A stretch of DNA of 64,000 nucleotides from Sorghum bicolor (Eukaryota > Streptophyta > Magnoliopsida > Poales > Poaceae), in assembly GCF_000003195.3 (NCBI RefSeq), contig NC_012874.2, positions 2,387,001 through 2,451,000 on the forward strand, given 5' to 3'. The notes below the pieces were generated by a model. It searched no databases and had not been told where the DNA came from. It was given only the letters and a program-made list of their open reading frames with translations. Positions 44,450 to 56,540 of the stretch are shown here, piece after piece; the first letter of the stretch is position 1, and every line of letters begins with the position of its first letter. The position numbers were made by a program, and so were the translations under genes.

Positions 44450-46788
44450 TTATAGATCAGGCATACCAATCCCAGCTTTTTCATCGTAGGTCTTCTCCAG
44501 CACAAGCTCAATTGGTGTATCCTTTGGGCCAGCTGCGTGAGGAAGGAAACAGTCAGAGCAACTTCTCATCACAAAATGGGCATGTTAGAAATAGTCTATA
44601 GGCAAAGAATGTATCTGAAACCCTAGAGAAATACAAAAAAGTACAGGGTGAAATGCTTAATGCACCTCATTGCTATGATTTCTCCTACACATTCATACGC
44701 TCATGTAACCTCTATCAACTTTGGATTTAATATGACATTACAAATGCTCAAAACACAAAAAGGTATCAGTGTTTTTGCTCCATGCTTTATTCATTTACAG
44801 ATCTCCTTCGGGCAAAGATAAGACACCCAACATGTATAGCACCTCAAAGACATCATACCCACAGGCGGCATGTCAACCGAAGGTTCAGTTATCTAATATA
44901 TGTAATAAAACAAAGTGTCGCTGTGAGGAAAATTCAGACTTTTTGAGGGACCGGATAGAGTGAAAAAACAGGAGAAAATACTTCATAGGATCAGTTGATA
45001 TCATTATGAAGTACAGACGCATAAAGAGTTTGAACTACTTGACACTTTTAGAGAATTAAACACCATATAATAGGCATATAAGATGAGATGTGGATCACCA
45101 TATGAGTGTAAAATAAGTTTTTTTGGTGAGACATACGTGACGTGGGTCTCGGTTTTTTTCTCTCCTTCAGAATTTCTGGCCGGGGTATCACAGCACCCGA
45201 TGCATTCATTCCTCTAGCATACCTGACTTTGGTCCCATCTTCCAAATACTTATATCCAACCTTACATGGTTTCCTGCAGTGAATAGTGAGAAATGATTTA
45301 ATAAAGGAGGAAATAAATAAAAGCAACTTGTAGGTACTAAAACATTGTCAAGTATTATATTCATACCCAGTGACAGGGTCAACCACTTGGACATTTGAGA
45401 CATGAAGTGGAGCTTCAATCGAGAAAATACCACCTGTGTGCCCTTCCCCTTGCTTAATGTGTTTCTTAACCTGCAATGATAATAGTTCAGATATTTATGG
45501 AATTCCTGATGAGCATGAGGACATGACAAGGCACAGACAATGAAAATGACAGTTGCTGGCTGCAGTTAACAGTACCCAGAATAAACAAGCAAAATTGTAA
45601 CATATGTTTAATAAAAATAAATACATAATGATCTTAGAAATATTAGAAAAGTACAGTTTCTCCATTCTTCTTTGGGTATTCATCACAGCTGATTCCACAT
45701 CACAAATCAATTGACTATGACATTATAAGCTGATTGAGCATGCTTGAGGCTTACTGCATGTGTTAATTCAGCTAGAAACTTAGATGGTGTTATGTCAATA
45801 TTTAACTGCTTATATGGTAAGCATGTGATGCGGTGTGACACAAAGAGAATCAATAAAGCACGAAAAGGGACATTGCAGTATGTACAGCGCGACAATGGTC
45901 AGTTATACTTATACAGCAAGAAATTACACTTGTTACTATCAAACAAACTATACGAACAATTGATATTGGTTGGCCTGTTCCCCTCGAGTGCCACAGCTAT
46001 TCTTTGAGCTCTAACCAATTTGTAAAGCATGAAGGTCAACATCCATCTATAGGTACAGAATGCTATTTTTTTGCTACTATTATGTTCTCCCTTCCTAATT
46101 TGCTATCCGTGCCATAATGGAAGCATGGTACTTATAGGGGAAGTATCACTCAGCATTCACAAGACAAACTCATGTGATCAGCCTCAAAGCAGTGCAATGG
46201 GGATAAAGGCTTGGCATCATCTAATCGCTTACAAGACATTATTAAAACCATTATCGCAGCTGCAACACAAGTATGAACTCCAAAAGGTTCACATCAATTT
46301 ATGATGCACCACCTTTCGATTGCAATGGTCTGAAAAATTTCAACGAGTATCTAGACCACACTGTTACAGATGGGTAGGTTTAATTAAATCCATACAGCCA
46401 GTGTGCAACAAACTAATAAACTGCCAATTATGCAACTGGCACCAATCCTATGTATGTAACCAAAAACTGCTATCTTCTACATCGATTCCACACTCGGGCT
46501 AAACAACTGGGAACGAACATGTAACAGCACATTACCAAGTTCTTGCCCTCGACGATGACGCGATTCTGCGAGCGAATGACCCGCTTGATGAGCCCGGACT
46601 CCCCCTTGTCCTTGCCTCTGATGATCATCACCTGGCAGCCAAAAAAGTAAACGGAGAACGTGGAGATCTCGCAACGAGAAGAGAGTAGCGCTGAGAAGGG
46701 GGATACTGTGGAGAACGACCCAGCTTACGTTGTCGCCGCGGAGGATCTTCCAGTGCCTGATGAGCTTCTCCGCCGCCTTCCACCCCAT
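44450..46788 (-). CDS. Mitochondrial ribosomal protein uL24 (L24), KOW domain
   Basis: Large-subunit ribosomal protein of the L24 family, 159 residues, the length of the Arabidopsis mitochondrial protein (At5g23535 type) as I recall it. Five exons: 46729-46788, 46536-46631, 45367-45470, 45137-45273, 44450-44532, all GT-AG and in phase. It starts [20 protein letters not shown]. The KOW motif follows ([20 protein letters not shown]), then [48 protein letters not shown], and the end GIGMPDL. No long transit peptide is visible, as in its relatives. It is divergent from the hnRNP gene. Residues are well conserved and it looks functional. Confidence 0.93.
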
Positions 46789-46966
46789 CTTCCTTGGAGT
46801 TGGAGCTCCCTCCTCTCCCCGGCAACTTTCTTGGGGGCCCCGGAGCGAATATGACGCGCTGCGGACCTGCGGTGGCTGGTGGCTGGTGGCCGGTGGGGCA
46901 GCGAGGCGGCGGGCGGCGAGAGAGATGAGGGCACAGCGAGTGGCGGCGGCGCTCGGTGAGCGTGAC

Positions 46967-47077
46967 TGGGCCGGGATAGCGAATCGGAGGAATACGTGGG
47001 CCGGAAAGAGGCTTGGACTAGTTGAGAATGGGCCTGGACTATCCTCAATTTGGCCCATTTTTTTCTCTTAAGGCCCA
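46967..47077. promoter_or_regulatory. Divergent promoter with five TGGGCC (site II) boxes
   Basis: TGGGCC at 46967, 46997 and 47029, and its inverse GGCCCA at 47052 and 47072, all within 111 bp between the uL24 start codon and the hnRNP leader. A telo-box-like CTAGGGTTT lies at about 47327. Both motifs are known to drive plant ribosomal-protein and housekeeping genes. Confidence 0.6.
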
Positions 47078-47149
47078 CAAGAAGCTGGCCCCAACTAGTC
47101 CCCAAGACCCCAATAGTCTCTCGATCTCTGCGCTCCCTCTGACTCGCGT

Positions 47150-47519
47150 TCGCTCGCGCGGTCTCCGCTCGGCCGCTGCCATCCTCGATTCCTCGCTCGC
47201 AGTAGCTGTGCATCGCGTCGCGTCTCGGCGCCGACGGATCCGCCCCTGCGTGCGCTCGGTGTCCCGTGCTCCACCACCACCCCCACACACCCCAATCGCC
47301 GTCCGGCCGCCCGCCGCCGCACCCTGCTAGGGTTTCGGCCAGGCCCCCGGACCCGCCGCCGCCGGTGGATTCGCGTCTCCGGCCGCGGTGCCTCGAGCCG
47401 CACGGGCAACCTCGGACCTGATACGCTCGCTGCACTTCTGCAATCCGAAGGACTCGGACTGCAGCACGCACAATTCTTCTTCAGTCTGCTGGACTGCAGC
47501 CACGCACAAACCGTAGCTG
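47150..47519 (+). other. Probable 5' leader exon of the hnRNP gene
   Basis: GC-rich leader ending CCGTAGCTG followed by a good donor GTGAGTTCC at 47520. The intron would span most of 47520-49200; its acceptor was not fixed. The intron region is AT-rich and shows nothing else recognisable. Confidence 0.45.
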
Positions 47520-49247
47520 GTGAGTTCCAATTAAACCCATCTAGTTCTCCCTCAATTCTAAAAGTCCTTTTAAACATCTGCTACTGTTAGACAGCCTAGA
47601 CTGCTACACATGCTCAGCTACTGTGCCATACTGCCATAATCACATACTCCTACTTTATTTACTACTTTAATTGAGAATCCTTACAATGCCATTTTATGAT
47701 ACTACTGTGCCATACTGCCATAATCACATACGTCATTTACTACTCTAATTGAGATCCTTACAATTTCATTTTATTCTACTGCTGTCTGAGGGTGGATGTA
47801 TGAAGAATCAATAGCGGAAGCATATCGTGCTTTTGATCAATATAAATATCAAATGCTTTAATATCGAATCTTGAATTTTGGTTATTCCAAATTGCCAAAT
47901 ATTCTACTTGTATATATAATCAATTGTGATTATGGAATATACTAGAGTTGCATATGGTAGAATTGGGTAGGACTACCCTACACTAAAATTAATATTCGGG
48001 TTGCCATCAAGTCCCTGGTCAAAGCTTCCATCACTCTTCCTTTCCCCTAGGTTTGGTCACAAAGAAAGAACCCTAGATTCAAATCCTTGGTTGCACCATC
48101 AAATCCCCAAATCCTCAAGTCCGATTCCTTCCTGTCCCTATTCTTGTGTGATCATGCTGTGTCGGAGCAGGAGCAGTTAGGGCTGGCAGTGGGTTTTTTC
48201 AGTTACTCAATTGCAAAACCGTAAAGTCGATTGATACGCTTTCCCCCCATCGACTGAAGAACTTGTCCTGCCAAAACCAGTTGCCTGAATTGTTTTTGTT
48301 TGTGTGTCTACAAAGGGTCCAAGCTGCCAAGGGGACCACAATAAATACACGTAGTCATGAGGTCCCTACTGTACATAAATAGAGGTGGCCTTACACTATG
48401 TAGTTAAAAAAGTAAGGATACCAAACCAGATCCATCTTTCATTGCCCAATATTATTTTTCTGGTTGTGTCACTGCAAGAAAAATCTATCCTGTTTTTTTT
48501 TCATCAAAATTAGATTTGGTCCAGCTTGATAACCTGTATGATGCCTGTGCCATTGTAATCTGCTGGCAGATGCCATAATTTTTATCATTCCTGTATTCTA
48601 TGCAAGGATATGATTGATTTTAACATATATTGACAAGATAGTTTAGATACAATCACATAATTAAACTTTCAGCTCTATCTGAGGAGCAAACTTGCAGCAG
48701 TATGAAGTTTTTTTTTCTGTTGTATTATATGTCTCCATGGAGTGACCTTTTTTTCATGTTTAATCATTACTGTTTTCAACTACTTAGCTTGGGTTCAGGT
48801 TTTATTTTAAGATTCACACATTATGTACATTGTTCTCTAATTTTTATTTTTTCCCTGTTCCTTTTCCTTCCCTTCCATTCAATTAATGGAATGTTGATAC
48901 CTTGCAATTGCACCAGCCCACTCAATTGTACTTCAGATAGCATCTTCTTTGATTGTCCTCTTTTGCATACTCTTGTTGACGGTGCTATCATATTCTTGAA
49001 AACCTTCCATGCTGTCCATCTGAGCATTCTTCTATCTCTGCATTTGTCCCTTAACAGTCACTTGCTTTGAGGTTCCATTTTCCATGTGGATACCCATGGC
49101 TGAATCCAGTTTGAGATTATTACATACCTTTTGTTCTAGCTGTTTCTGTTATTTTTCTTTCTATCCATACATTATCACTTTGCTCCCCCAATATTATTGC
49201 TTCCTGTGCTCTTTCCAAAGTTTCCTTGGAACTTTGAGCTTTGGAAG

Positions 49248-52200
49248 ATGCCAAGGAGAACAGGAAATGCTACTTCGACCAAATCAGTTGAATTGATCAA
49301 ACAAGACCAATTGGAGTTTGATGATCCTGATGAGGTAGATGAGGAGGAAGAAGTTGAGTATGAAGAAATTGAGGAGGAGGTTGAGTATGAAGAGGTAGAG
49401 GATGAAGATGATAACGAGGAGGAGGGGGAGGAAGATGAGGAGGATGAGGATGAGGAGGAGGAGGAGGAGGAGGAGGAGGAGGAAGAGGAGGAAGAAATTG
49501 AAGGTGTGCGTGAAGTTGATCCTAATCATGACAGTAAAATGGTGGTTGATGATCCGAAGGATGAGAATGAAAAAGAGAAGCATGCTGAGCTTCTTGCTCT
49601 TCCTCCTCATGGAGCTGAAGTTTATGTTGGGGGGCTCTCCTCTGATGTATCTTCTGAAGATCTCAAACGACTGTTTGAATCTGTTGGAGAAGTTGTGGAA
49701 GTGAGTACTGCCTACTTTCTCGGATTTAGCTTTTGCATTTATTTTCTTTTGCAATTCAGAGTCCCTTTTTTCTGCAGGTGCGAATGCGAGGAAAGGGGGA
49801 TAACAAGGCGTATGCTTTTATTAATTTCAGAACTAAAGAGATGGCTTTAAAGGCCATCCGAAAGCTGTGCAATAAAGACCTAAAGGTTTGTTTACACAAT
49901 TTCACTTGAACTCAAAAGTTGATCTTCATGTTTTTTCCATGCCAGTGATTTATTGCGTTTGTTTATATTGGTATATGTGATAAAACAAGTATTTGATAGC
50001 ACAAACTTCCCAAGATAGAAGAAGGAAACTGAGTTGAAAATTGTGTTTCTATATATTTTATGTTTAGGTCTGTGGAGGATCAATTTTAGACGTAGCAAAG
50101 TTCAATTATATATATGATTGCACTCAGATCCTCTTGCTAATTCCTAGAAAGATTTGCAGCACTTCTACTGTTGAATTTAATTGAATTTAAAACACAGGGC
50201 CTTGAAATCAGTTTGAAAAGTAGCAACGTACAAGGTTATCTATCTATAACTCTTATAAAGCAAACCCCATTATCTATTTCTCTTGACATGCAATGTGTCC
50301 ACCTTAGCAGTCCACTATCAACACCACTATCTATTTCTCTTAAAATGCAAAGCGTCCACCTCAGCAGTCCACTATCATTTGCCACTATCTATTTCTCCTG
50401 ACATGCAAGGTGTCCACCTCAGCAATCTACTATCATTTGCATTTAAGTTACTAGCACAAGAATTATGACATCCACATCAGCGAGACACATCATCCACTAT
50501 GGATACAATTTCCATGATTATGCTAATAAAAGAGTTATATATTTATATTCCTCCTTCATACCCGCGGCAACGCGCGGGAATCCTCCTAGTATAATCTAGG
50601 TCTACATCCTCTTGCTATTTAAAAAATTTGTAGCAGTTCCACTGCCAAGTTTAAAGTAAAAAACCTTGTGAATATTGCAAACCAGTGTGTTCAGTTATGC
50701 TTCCAGAAACCAGAATTGTGGGTGGTGGAAGATTATGTTTTTGGCTATCTAAAATATTTGCGAGTCTTTTAGCAAAACCTACCCCTAAACAACTTTGGTG
50801 GTGTTGTCCATATTACCCAGACCTAGTTTTGCAACCCAAGAACATGAATACATGCTGGTACTTACTGATTCTTTGTTACACCTGATTAACTCCTATATCT
50901 TGTACTTGCATACTAACTAGACCCTGTTATCGTATTACAGGGAAAGAAGATAAAAGTTTCATCCTCTCAGGCTAAGAATAGGCTATTTATTGGGAATGTA
51001 CCCCGTGATTGGACACCTGATGATTTCAAAACTGCAGTGGAAGAAGTTGGCCCTGGAGTTTTACAAGTTGATCTCATGAAGGTATGGATAGATACTAGGA
51101 TTGTTCAACAACTTCAGTGTGCATCATTTCAGTTGTTTTACTCTCAAATATATTTAGGCACCAGGCTCAGGTCGCAATAAGGGTTATGGCTTTATTGAAT
51201 ACTACAACCAGGCATGTGCAGAGTATGCTAAGCAGAAGATGTCTACCCCAGAATTCAAACTAGATACAAATGCTCCTACTGTCAGCTGGGCAGATCCTAA
51301 GAATGCTAATGAAGCTACATCTACTGCACAGGTTCCTCTGAGCAATACATGATGCAATGTTACCTTTTATGTTTCTTCTATTATGTTATTTTATAAGGAT
51401 GTGCATATTTGTCTTTAGGTTAAATCTCTATATGTCAAAAACATCCCCAAGACTGTTACTCAAGAGCAGCTGAAAAAGCTGTTTGAGCATGTTGGAGAAA
51501 TTACAAAAGTTGTTATTCCTCCTGCAAAATCTGGACATGAAAATCGGTATGGTTTTGTTCATTTTAAGGAACGGTCCATGGCTATGAAGGCTTTGAAGAA
51601 CACTGAGAGATATGAACTTGATGGTGAGTTTCCTTCTCTAACATCCTTCTATAGCTAGTCAATTTTTCTAATATACTTCATGTCTAAAAGGTCAGTTTTG
51701 CCACTAACAGGTCAGCTGCTGGATTGTTCACTTGCAAAACCTCCTGCTGATAAGAAGGATGATACTGTATCAGCACCTACTGCAAAAGGAGCTCCATTAC
51801 TCCCAAGTTATGCCCCACTTGGATATGGACTGGTGGGAGCTTATAATCCACTTGGAAATGGATTGGCAGGTGCTTATAATCCCCTTGGAAGTGGACTAGC
51901 AGGTGCTTATGGTGTGCTTTCTGCTCGTGCTGCACAGGTACATGACATCTTCTGATATGCACTAGCCAATGCATGAGGAGAAACATTTACAAGAGGTGAT
52001 ATCCTTCTAACTATTGTATTTTGGCATTATTTGAACTTGTGCAGCCAATGTTGTATGCTCCAGGTGCTCCTCCAGGTTCAACAATGATCCCAATGGTCCT
52101 ACCAGACGGCCGTCTTGTATATGTGTAAGTATTCTTCTCTAATTTTGATTATTCTGCTAGAAAGCTCATACAACATGCATTCCACTGGATCAATGTAAGT

Positions 52201-52991
52201 CAAACGCCTACCACATTGGAGTCCATTGTTGTCTTGTCAAGTTACTCGATGATGTCAGTCCACTGAATGAAACACAGTGGCGTCTTGTTCATAATCAGTT
52301 TACAAAGAAGCAGTTGGATCAATGTGCCATCACATCCAGTTTCTTGAACCACGCAGGAGAGCTGTGTGGTGTCATTTCATTAAGAAGAAAAAATACTACA
52401 CAGGGGGGGGGGGGTACTCCAAAATAACACCGCACCAAAGCAGTAACTGTGAGAGTGTGTCCCTTTCAAGAGTATTGTTTCTGTGTTAAAACTTAAAAAG
52501 GCACATAATCTATTTAGTATCTGTAGCTCACAAATCTGGCAACGGACAGACCTGGAGTAATAATTATATGAAAAGTGAATCAATTGTAGAAGATAGTTAT
52601 TTTCTGATTTTTTATGGTCACAATAGTGGTGAAATTTAGATGGTTATATCCGTACAGCACCTAGTTTAGTTTTGTCTTATATCTTAGATCCTACATGGGT
52701 AGTCCGTGCAGTACAGCACCTCAGTTTAGTTTTGTTTCTTATGATCTTTAGACCCTAAGGGCAGTCCTCTGAACTGTGGCTTTGATGCTTCCTTGTCAAC
52801 TCATATTCTCCTCTGTGTTTTGCAGACCACAGACTGCAGGGCAGCAGCCTGTGCATGTGACTTCGCCTCCGCCACAGCAAGGTGGTCGTCGATTTGGCGG
52901 TAGCGGCAGTAGCAGCGGTGGTGGTGGATCCAGCTCTGGCGGGAAGCGACAGAGGGGAGATGACCGCAGGGGCCGGCACCGTCCATATTGA
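49248..52991 (+). CDS. hnRNP Q/R-like protein with acidic tract and three RRMs (LIF2-like)
   Basis: Nuclear RNA-binding protein, 517 residues, similar to the plant hnRNP Q group (Arabidopsis LIF2 type). Eight coding exons: 49248-49700, 49778-49885, 50941-51081, 51158-51331, 51419-51623, 51711-51937, 52045-52124, 52826-52991, all in phase. After MPRRTGNAT comes a strongly acidic tract (~22-85, mostly Glu). RRM1 has VYVGGL (125-130) and KAYAFINF (161-168); RRM2 has LFIGNV (202-207) and KGYGFIEY (242-249); RRM3 has LYVKNI (296-301) and RYGFVHF (335-341). An 11-residue unit GAYNPLGNGLA is repeated, and the tail is Gly/Ser-rich ending RRGRHRPY. An in-frame ATG at 49197 exists, but MPRR is the more natural start. 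Two decayed copies lie downstream. Confidence 0.92.
50239..50589 (+). mobile_element. Non-autonomous Helitron in hnRNP intron 2
   Basis: 351 bp beginning TCTATCTATAACTC and ending in the hairpin CCGCGGCAACGCGCGGG followed by AATCCTCCTAG, inserted between A and T. These are the standard Helitron features. The interior has three imperfect copies of 'ccactatctatttctc...gtccacctcagcag'. Confidence 0.8.
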
Positions 52992-53613
52992 TGTTTGCGC
53001 TGATTATAGCAATTAGAAGTTAGAACCTTAGCAGTTAGCATTATTTGTGGCAGTACCATGCTGCAAACTGTACTTCAGTTATTCGTTTTCTGGTGTGCCT
53101 CGTAATAAGAATGATAGTACCCGCAAGTGGCAGATGGTACTGTGGTAGTATAGTCTATACATTCGTTAATCTCGAAGAATGTGTTCTACTCTACATCACT
53201 ACATTTCTGTTTGAGCACCTTTGGGGTGTTCAGCTTTGAGTATAGCCTATTTCGTTGCCTTCGCTTCCTAGCCTGGCTCGCTGGCTCGCATCAATGATGG
53301 AAGCCCAAGGCCGTGGTGCAGGCAATCCTCACTCGCATAGTCAGCGCCTGTCCAAATGCTATGAACGGTGGTGGATATACTTGAGATGTGTTTCTGACCT
53401 GGACATCTGGTGACCACTGAATGAATGTCAGTTTATTTTTTTAGGAACGGCATTGGTGATGATGAGCTGAATGAATGACATATTTTTTTCGAGGAACAGC
53501 AGGTTTGAATGAATCAGTGATGATCTAGAAGCAGCAACGGAATTCCTCGTATGACAGAATTTTCACGGCTCGTTCCCCCGCCAGATGCGAATGTAAAAGG
53601 GCAAAATATATTC
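52992..53613 (+). other. 3' flank of the hnRNP gene, no further gene
   Basis: Includes 'gcaagtggcagatggtactgtggtag', which recurs after the decayed hnRNP copy at about 59910. Nothing else recognised. Confidence 0.5.
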
Positions 53614-53848
53614 GGCCTTGTTTAGTTCCAAAAATTTTTATAAAATGTGAATAATACCAATTTCGTTTGTATTTGACAAATATTGTTCAATCATAGACTA
53701 ACTAGGCTCAGAAGATTCGTCTCGTCAATTCCGATCAAACTGTGTAATTAGTTTTTATTTTCATCGATACTTCATGCATACATATAAAGATTCGATGTGA
53801 CGGAAAATCTGAAAAATTTTGCAAAATTTTTTGGGAACTAAACAAGGC
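53614..53848. mobile_element. Tourist-like MITE copy 11
   Basis: Full-length family member, ends GGCCTTGTTTAGTTCC and GGGAACTAAACAAGGC, about 290 bp upstream of PPR-B. Confidence 0.75.
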
Positions 53849-54140
53849 TCTGGCCATTTTCTTGTGAAGGGAAAAAGGGAGAGAAAACAGTAGTGGCCTC
53901 CTGGCTCCTGCCCTGCGCATGTCATATGCGCCCGTCACCGAACACGCCGCTGCCGCTGCTGCCGCCGCCGCCGCCGCAGGCCAACATTACGCACCCATAC
54001 GCACTCCACGACGCGGCACGAGGTGCTCCTCCAAGCGCTCGTGAGGTGTGCTTTGCTCCACGGATCCGGAGGCCGACGCGACGTCTCGTCCGTGTCACTC
54101 CGCGCCCGGGCCACCCCGCGCGGCGGCGCGCCCTGTCATC

Positions 54141-56540
54141 ATGTCGCGCCGCGTGGGCGCCGCCCCCGCACGGTGCTTGGAGCTGGAGCGCATCATCGCA
54201 GAGCGTGCCCGCTCGAGAAGCCTCGGCCTCGACGACGCGCTGAAGCTGTTCGACGAATTGCTTCACCACGCCAGGCCCGCCTCGGTTCGTGCTTTCAACC
54301 ACCTGCTTACCGCTGTCTCTCGCGCCCGATGCTCTTCAGCCTCCGAGCTCGCTGTCTCCCACTTCAACCGGATGGTCCGTGAATGCTCTGACAAGGTGGC
54401 TCCTAACCTTTGCACCTACAGCATTCTCATCGGCCGCTTCTGCCGCATGGGCCACCTGGAGCATGGCTTTGCCGCCTTTGGCCTCATCCTTAAGACGGGC
54501 TGGAGGATGGATCACATAGCCATCAATCAACTGCTCAAAGGTCTCTGTCACGGAAAGAGGGTGGGTGAGGCCATGGACGTTTTGCTCCAACGAATGCCTG
54601 AGCTTGGCTGCATGCCGGATACAGTTTCATACACCATACTTCTCAAGGGTTTGTGCAACGAAAAGAGAGCTGAGGAGGCACTTGAGCTGCTCCACATGAT
54701 GGCTGATGACCATGGTAGAAGGTGCCCACCAAATGTTGTGTCCTACAGCATCGTCATCAACGGTTTCTTTACCGAGGGTCAAGTGGACAAACCTTACAAC
54801 CTATTTCTTGAAATGATAGATCGAGGGATTCCACCTGATGTTGTGACATACACCACAGTAATTGATGGCCTGTGCAAAGCTCAGTTGTTTGATAGGGCTG
54901 AGGGTGTCTTTCAGCAGATGATTGATAATGGCTTTAAGCCAAACAATTACACATATAATTGTCTGATCCATGGATACCTCTCTATAGGGAAGTGGAAAGA
55001 GGTGGTACAAATGCTTGAAGAAATGTCTGCACGTGGTCTCAAGCCAGATTGCTATACTTATGGTTCACTGCTGAACTACCTATGCAAGAATGGAAGATGC
55101 AGAGAAGCTAGATTTTTTTTTGATTCTATGATTAGGAAGGGCATAAAACCTAAGGTAAGCACCTATGGCATTTTGATTCATGGATATGCTACCAAAGGTG
55201 CTCTTTCTGAAATGCATAGTTTCCTAGATTTGATGGTAGAAAATGGTCTTTCACCTGATCATCACATCTTCAACATATTCTTCAGTGCATATGCTAAATG
55301 TGGTATGATAGATAAGGCAATGGATATCTTTAACAAAATGAGGCAGCACGGGTTGAGTCCTAATGTAGTAAACTACGGAGCACTAATAGATGCACTATGC
55401 AAGTTAGGCAGGGTGGATGACGCTGAGGTCAAATTCAACCAGATGATCAATGAAGGAGTGACTCCTAACATTGTTGTTTTTAACTCCCTAGTTTATGGAC
55501 TGTGCACCGTTGACAAATGGGAGAGGGCTGAGGAATTAGTTTATGAAATGTTGGATCAAGGAATCTGTCCTAATGCAGTGTTCTTCAACACATTAATCTG
55601 TAACTTATGCAATGTAGGACGGGTTATGGAAGGCCGGAGGCTCATTGACTTGATGGAACATGTAGGCGTAAGGCCTGATGCTTTCTCATATACACCGTTG
55701 ATTTCTGGTTACTGCTTAACTGGAAGGACGGATGAAGCGGAGAAGGTATTTGATGGTATGGTCTCAATTGGCCTGTCACCTACTGAAGTTACGTATAATA
55801 CTTTGCTTCATGGCTACTGTAGTGCTAGTAGGATAGACGATGCATATTGTCTTTTTCGAGAAATGTTGAGGAAGGGAGTTACGCCTGGAGTTGTGACTTA
55901 TAATACTATACTGCATGGTCTGTTTCAAACCAAGAGATTTTCTGAAGCAAAGGAACTCTATCTCAATATGATCAATAGTGGAACAAAGTGTGACATTTAC
56001 ACATACAACATAATTCTAAATGGTCTTTGCAAAAGTAATTGTGTTGATGAAGCATTCAAAATGTTTCAGAGCCTGTGTTCTAAGGGTCTTCAACTTAACA
56101 TTATTACTTTCACCATCATGATTGGTGCGTTGCTCAAAGGTGGCAGAAAGGAAGATGCCATGGACTTGTTCGCTGCTATCCCTGCTAATGGTTTGGTTCC
56201 AAATGTTGTGACCTACCGCTTAGTTGCAGAAAATCTCATAGAAGAAGGATCGCTAGAAGAGTTTGACAGTCTGTTTTCAGCAATGGAAAAGAATGGTACT
56301 GCTCCAAACTCACAAATGTTAAATGCTCTAGTTAGGAGGCTGTTGCATAGAGGTGACATAAGCAGGGCTGGGGCTTACCTCTCCAAACTTGATGAGAGGA
56401 ATTTCTCAGTTGAGGCTTCCACTACTTCATTGCTTATGTCAATTTTCACCAGTGATGAATATCAGCACCATGCCAAGTCTCTGCCTGAAAAGTACCATTT
56501 CCTAAATGAAGCCAATAGTTCAGCGTTGATAAAAAAGTGA
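54141..56540 (+). CDS. Rf1-like P-class PPR protein (PPR-B)
   Basis: Intronless, 799 residues from the conserved MSRRV start at 54141; an in-frame ATG at 54048 would add 31 residues. It has about 20 PPR motifs in the same register as PPR-A and PPR-C, a basic N-terminus suited to mitochondrial import, and no editing domains. It ends SSALIKK, shared only with PPR-C. Residues at positions 5 and 35 of the repeats, which select the RNA base in P-class PPRs, differ from PPR-C in about half of the repeats. From repeat 15/16 onward PPR-B and PPR-C are almost identical, continuing into the 3' flank. Confidence 0.93.
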   Translation: MSRRVGAAPARCLELERIIAERARSRSLGLDDALKLFDELLHHARPASVRAFNHLLTAVSRARCSSASELAVSHFNRMVRECSDKVAPNLCTYSILIGRFCRMGHLEHGFAAFGLILKTGWRMDHIAINQLLKGLCHGKRVGEAMDVLLQRMPELGCMPDTVSYTILLKGLCNEKRAEEALELLHMMADDHGRRCPPNVVSYSIVINGFFTEGQVDKPYNLFLEMIDRGIPPDVVTYTTVIDGLCKAQLFDRAEGVFQQMIDNGFKPNNYTYNCLIHGYLSIGKWKEVVQMLEEMSARGLKPDCYTYGSLLNYLCKNGRCREARFFFDSMIRKGIKPKVSTYGILIHGYATKGALSEMHSFLDLMVENGLSPDHHIFNIFFSAYAKCGMIDKAMDIFNKMRQHGLSPNVVNYGALIDALCKLGRVDDAEVKFNQMINEGVTPNIVVFNSLVYGLCTVDKWERAEELVYEMLDQGICPNAVFFNTLICNLCNVGRVMEGRRLIDLMEHVGVRPDAFSYTPLISGYCLTGRTDEAEKVFDGMVSIGLSPTEVTYNTLLHGYCSASRIDDAYCLFREMLRKGVTPGVVTYNTILHGLFQTKRFSEAKELYLNMINSGTKCDIYTYNIILNGLCKSNCVDEAFKMFQSLCSKGLQLNIITFTIMIGALLKGGRKEDAMDLFAAIPANGLVPNVVTYRLVAENLIEEGSLEEFDSLFSAMEKNGTAPNSQMLNALVRRLLHRGDISRAGAYLSKLDERNFSVEASTTSLLMSIFTSDEYQHHAKSLPEKYHFLNEANSSALIKK

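Noticed and set aside
46725..47577. Open frames antisense to the hnRNP leader and uL24 promoter
   Set aside because: Overlap the divergent promoter and lack motifs; GC-rich leader sequence explains them.
49284..49754. Leucine-rich minus-strand frame inside hnRNP exon 1
   Set aside because: It is the complement of the GAG/GAA acidic tract (CTC/TTC codons); not a membrane protein gene.
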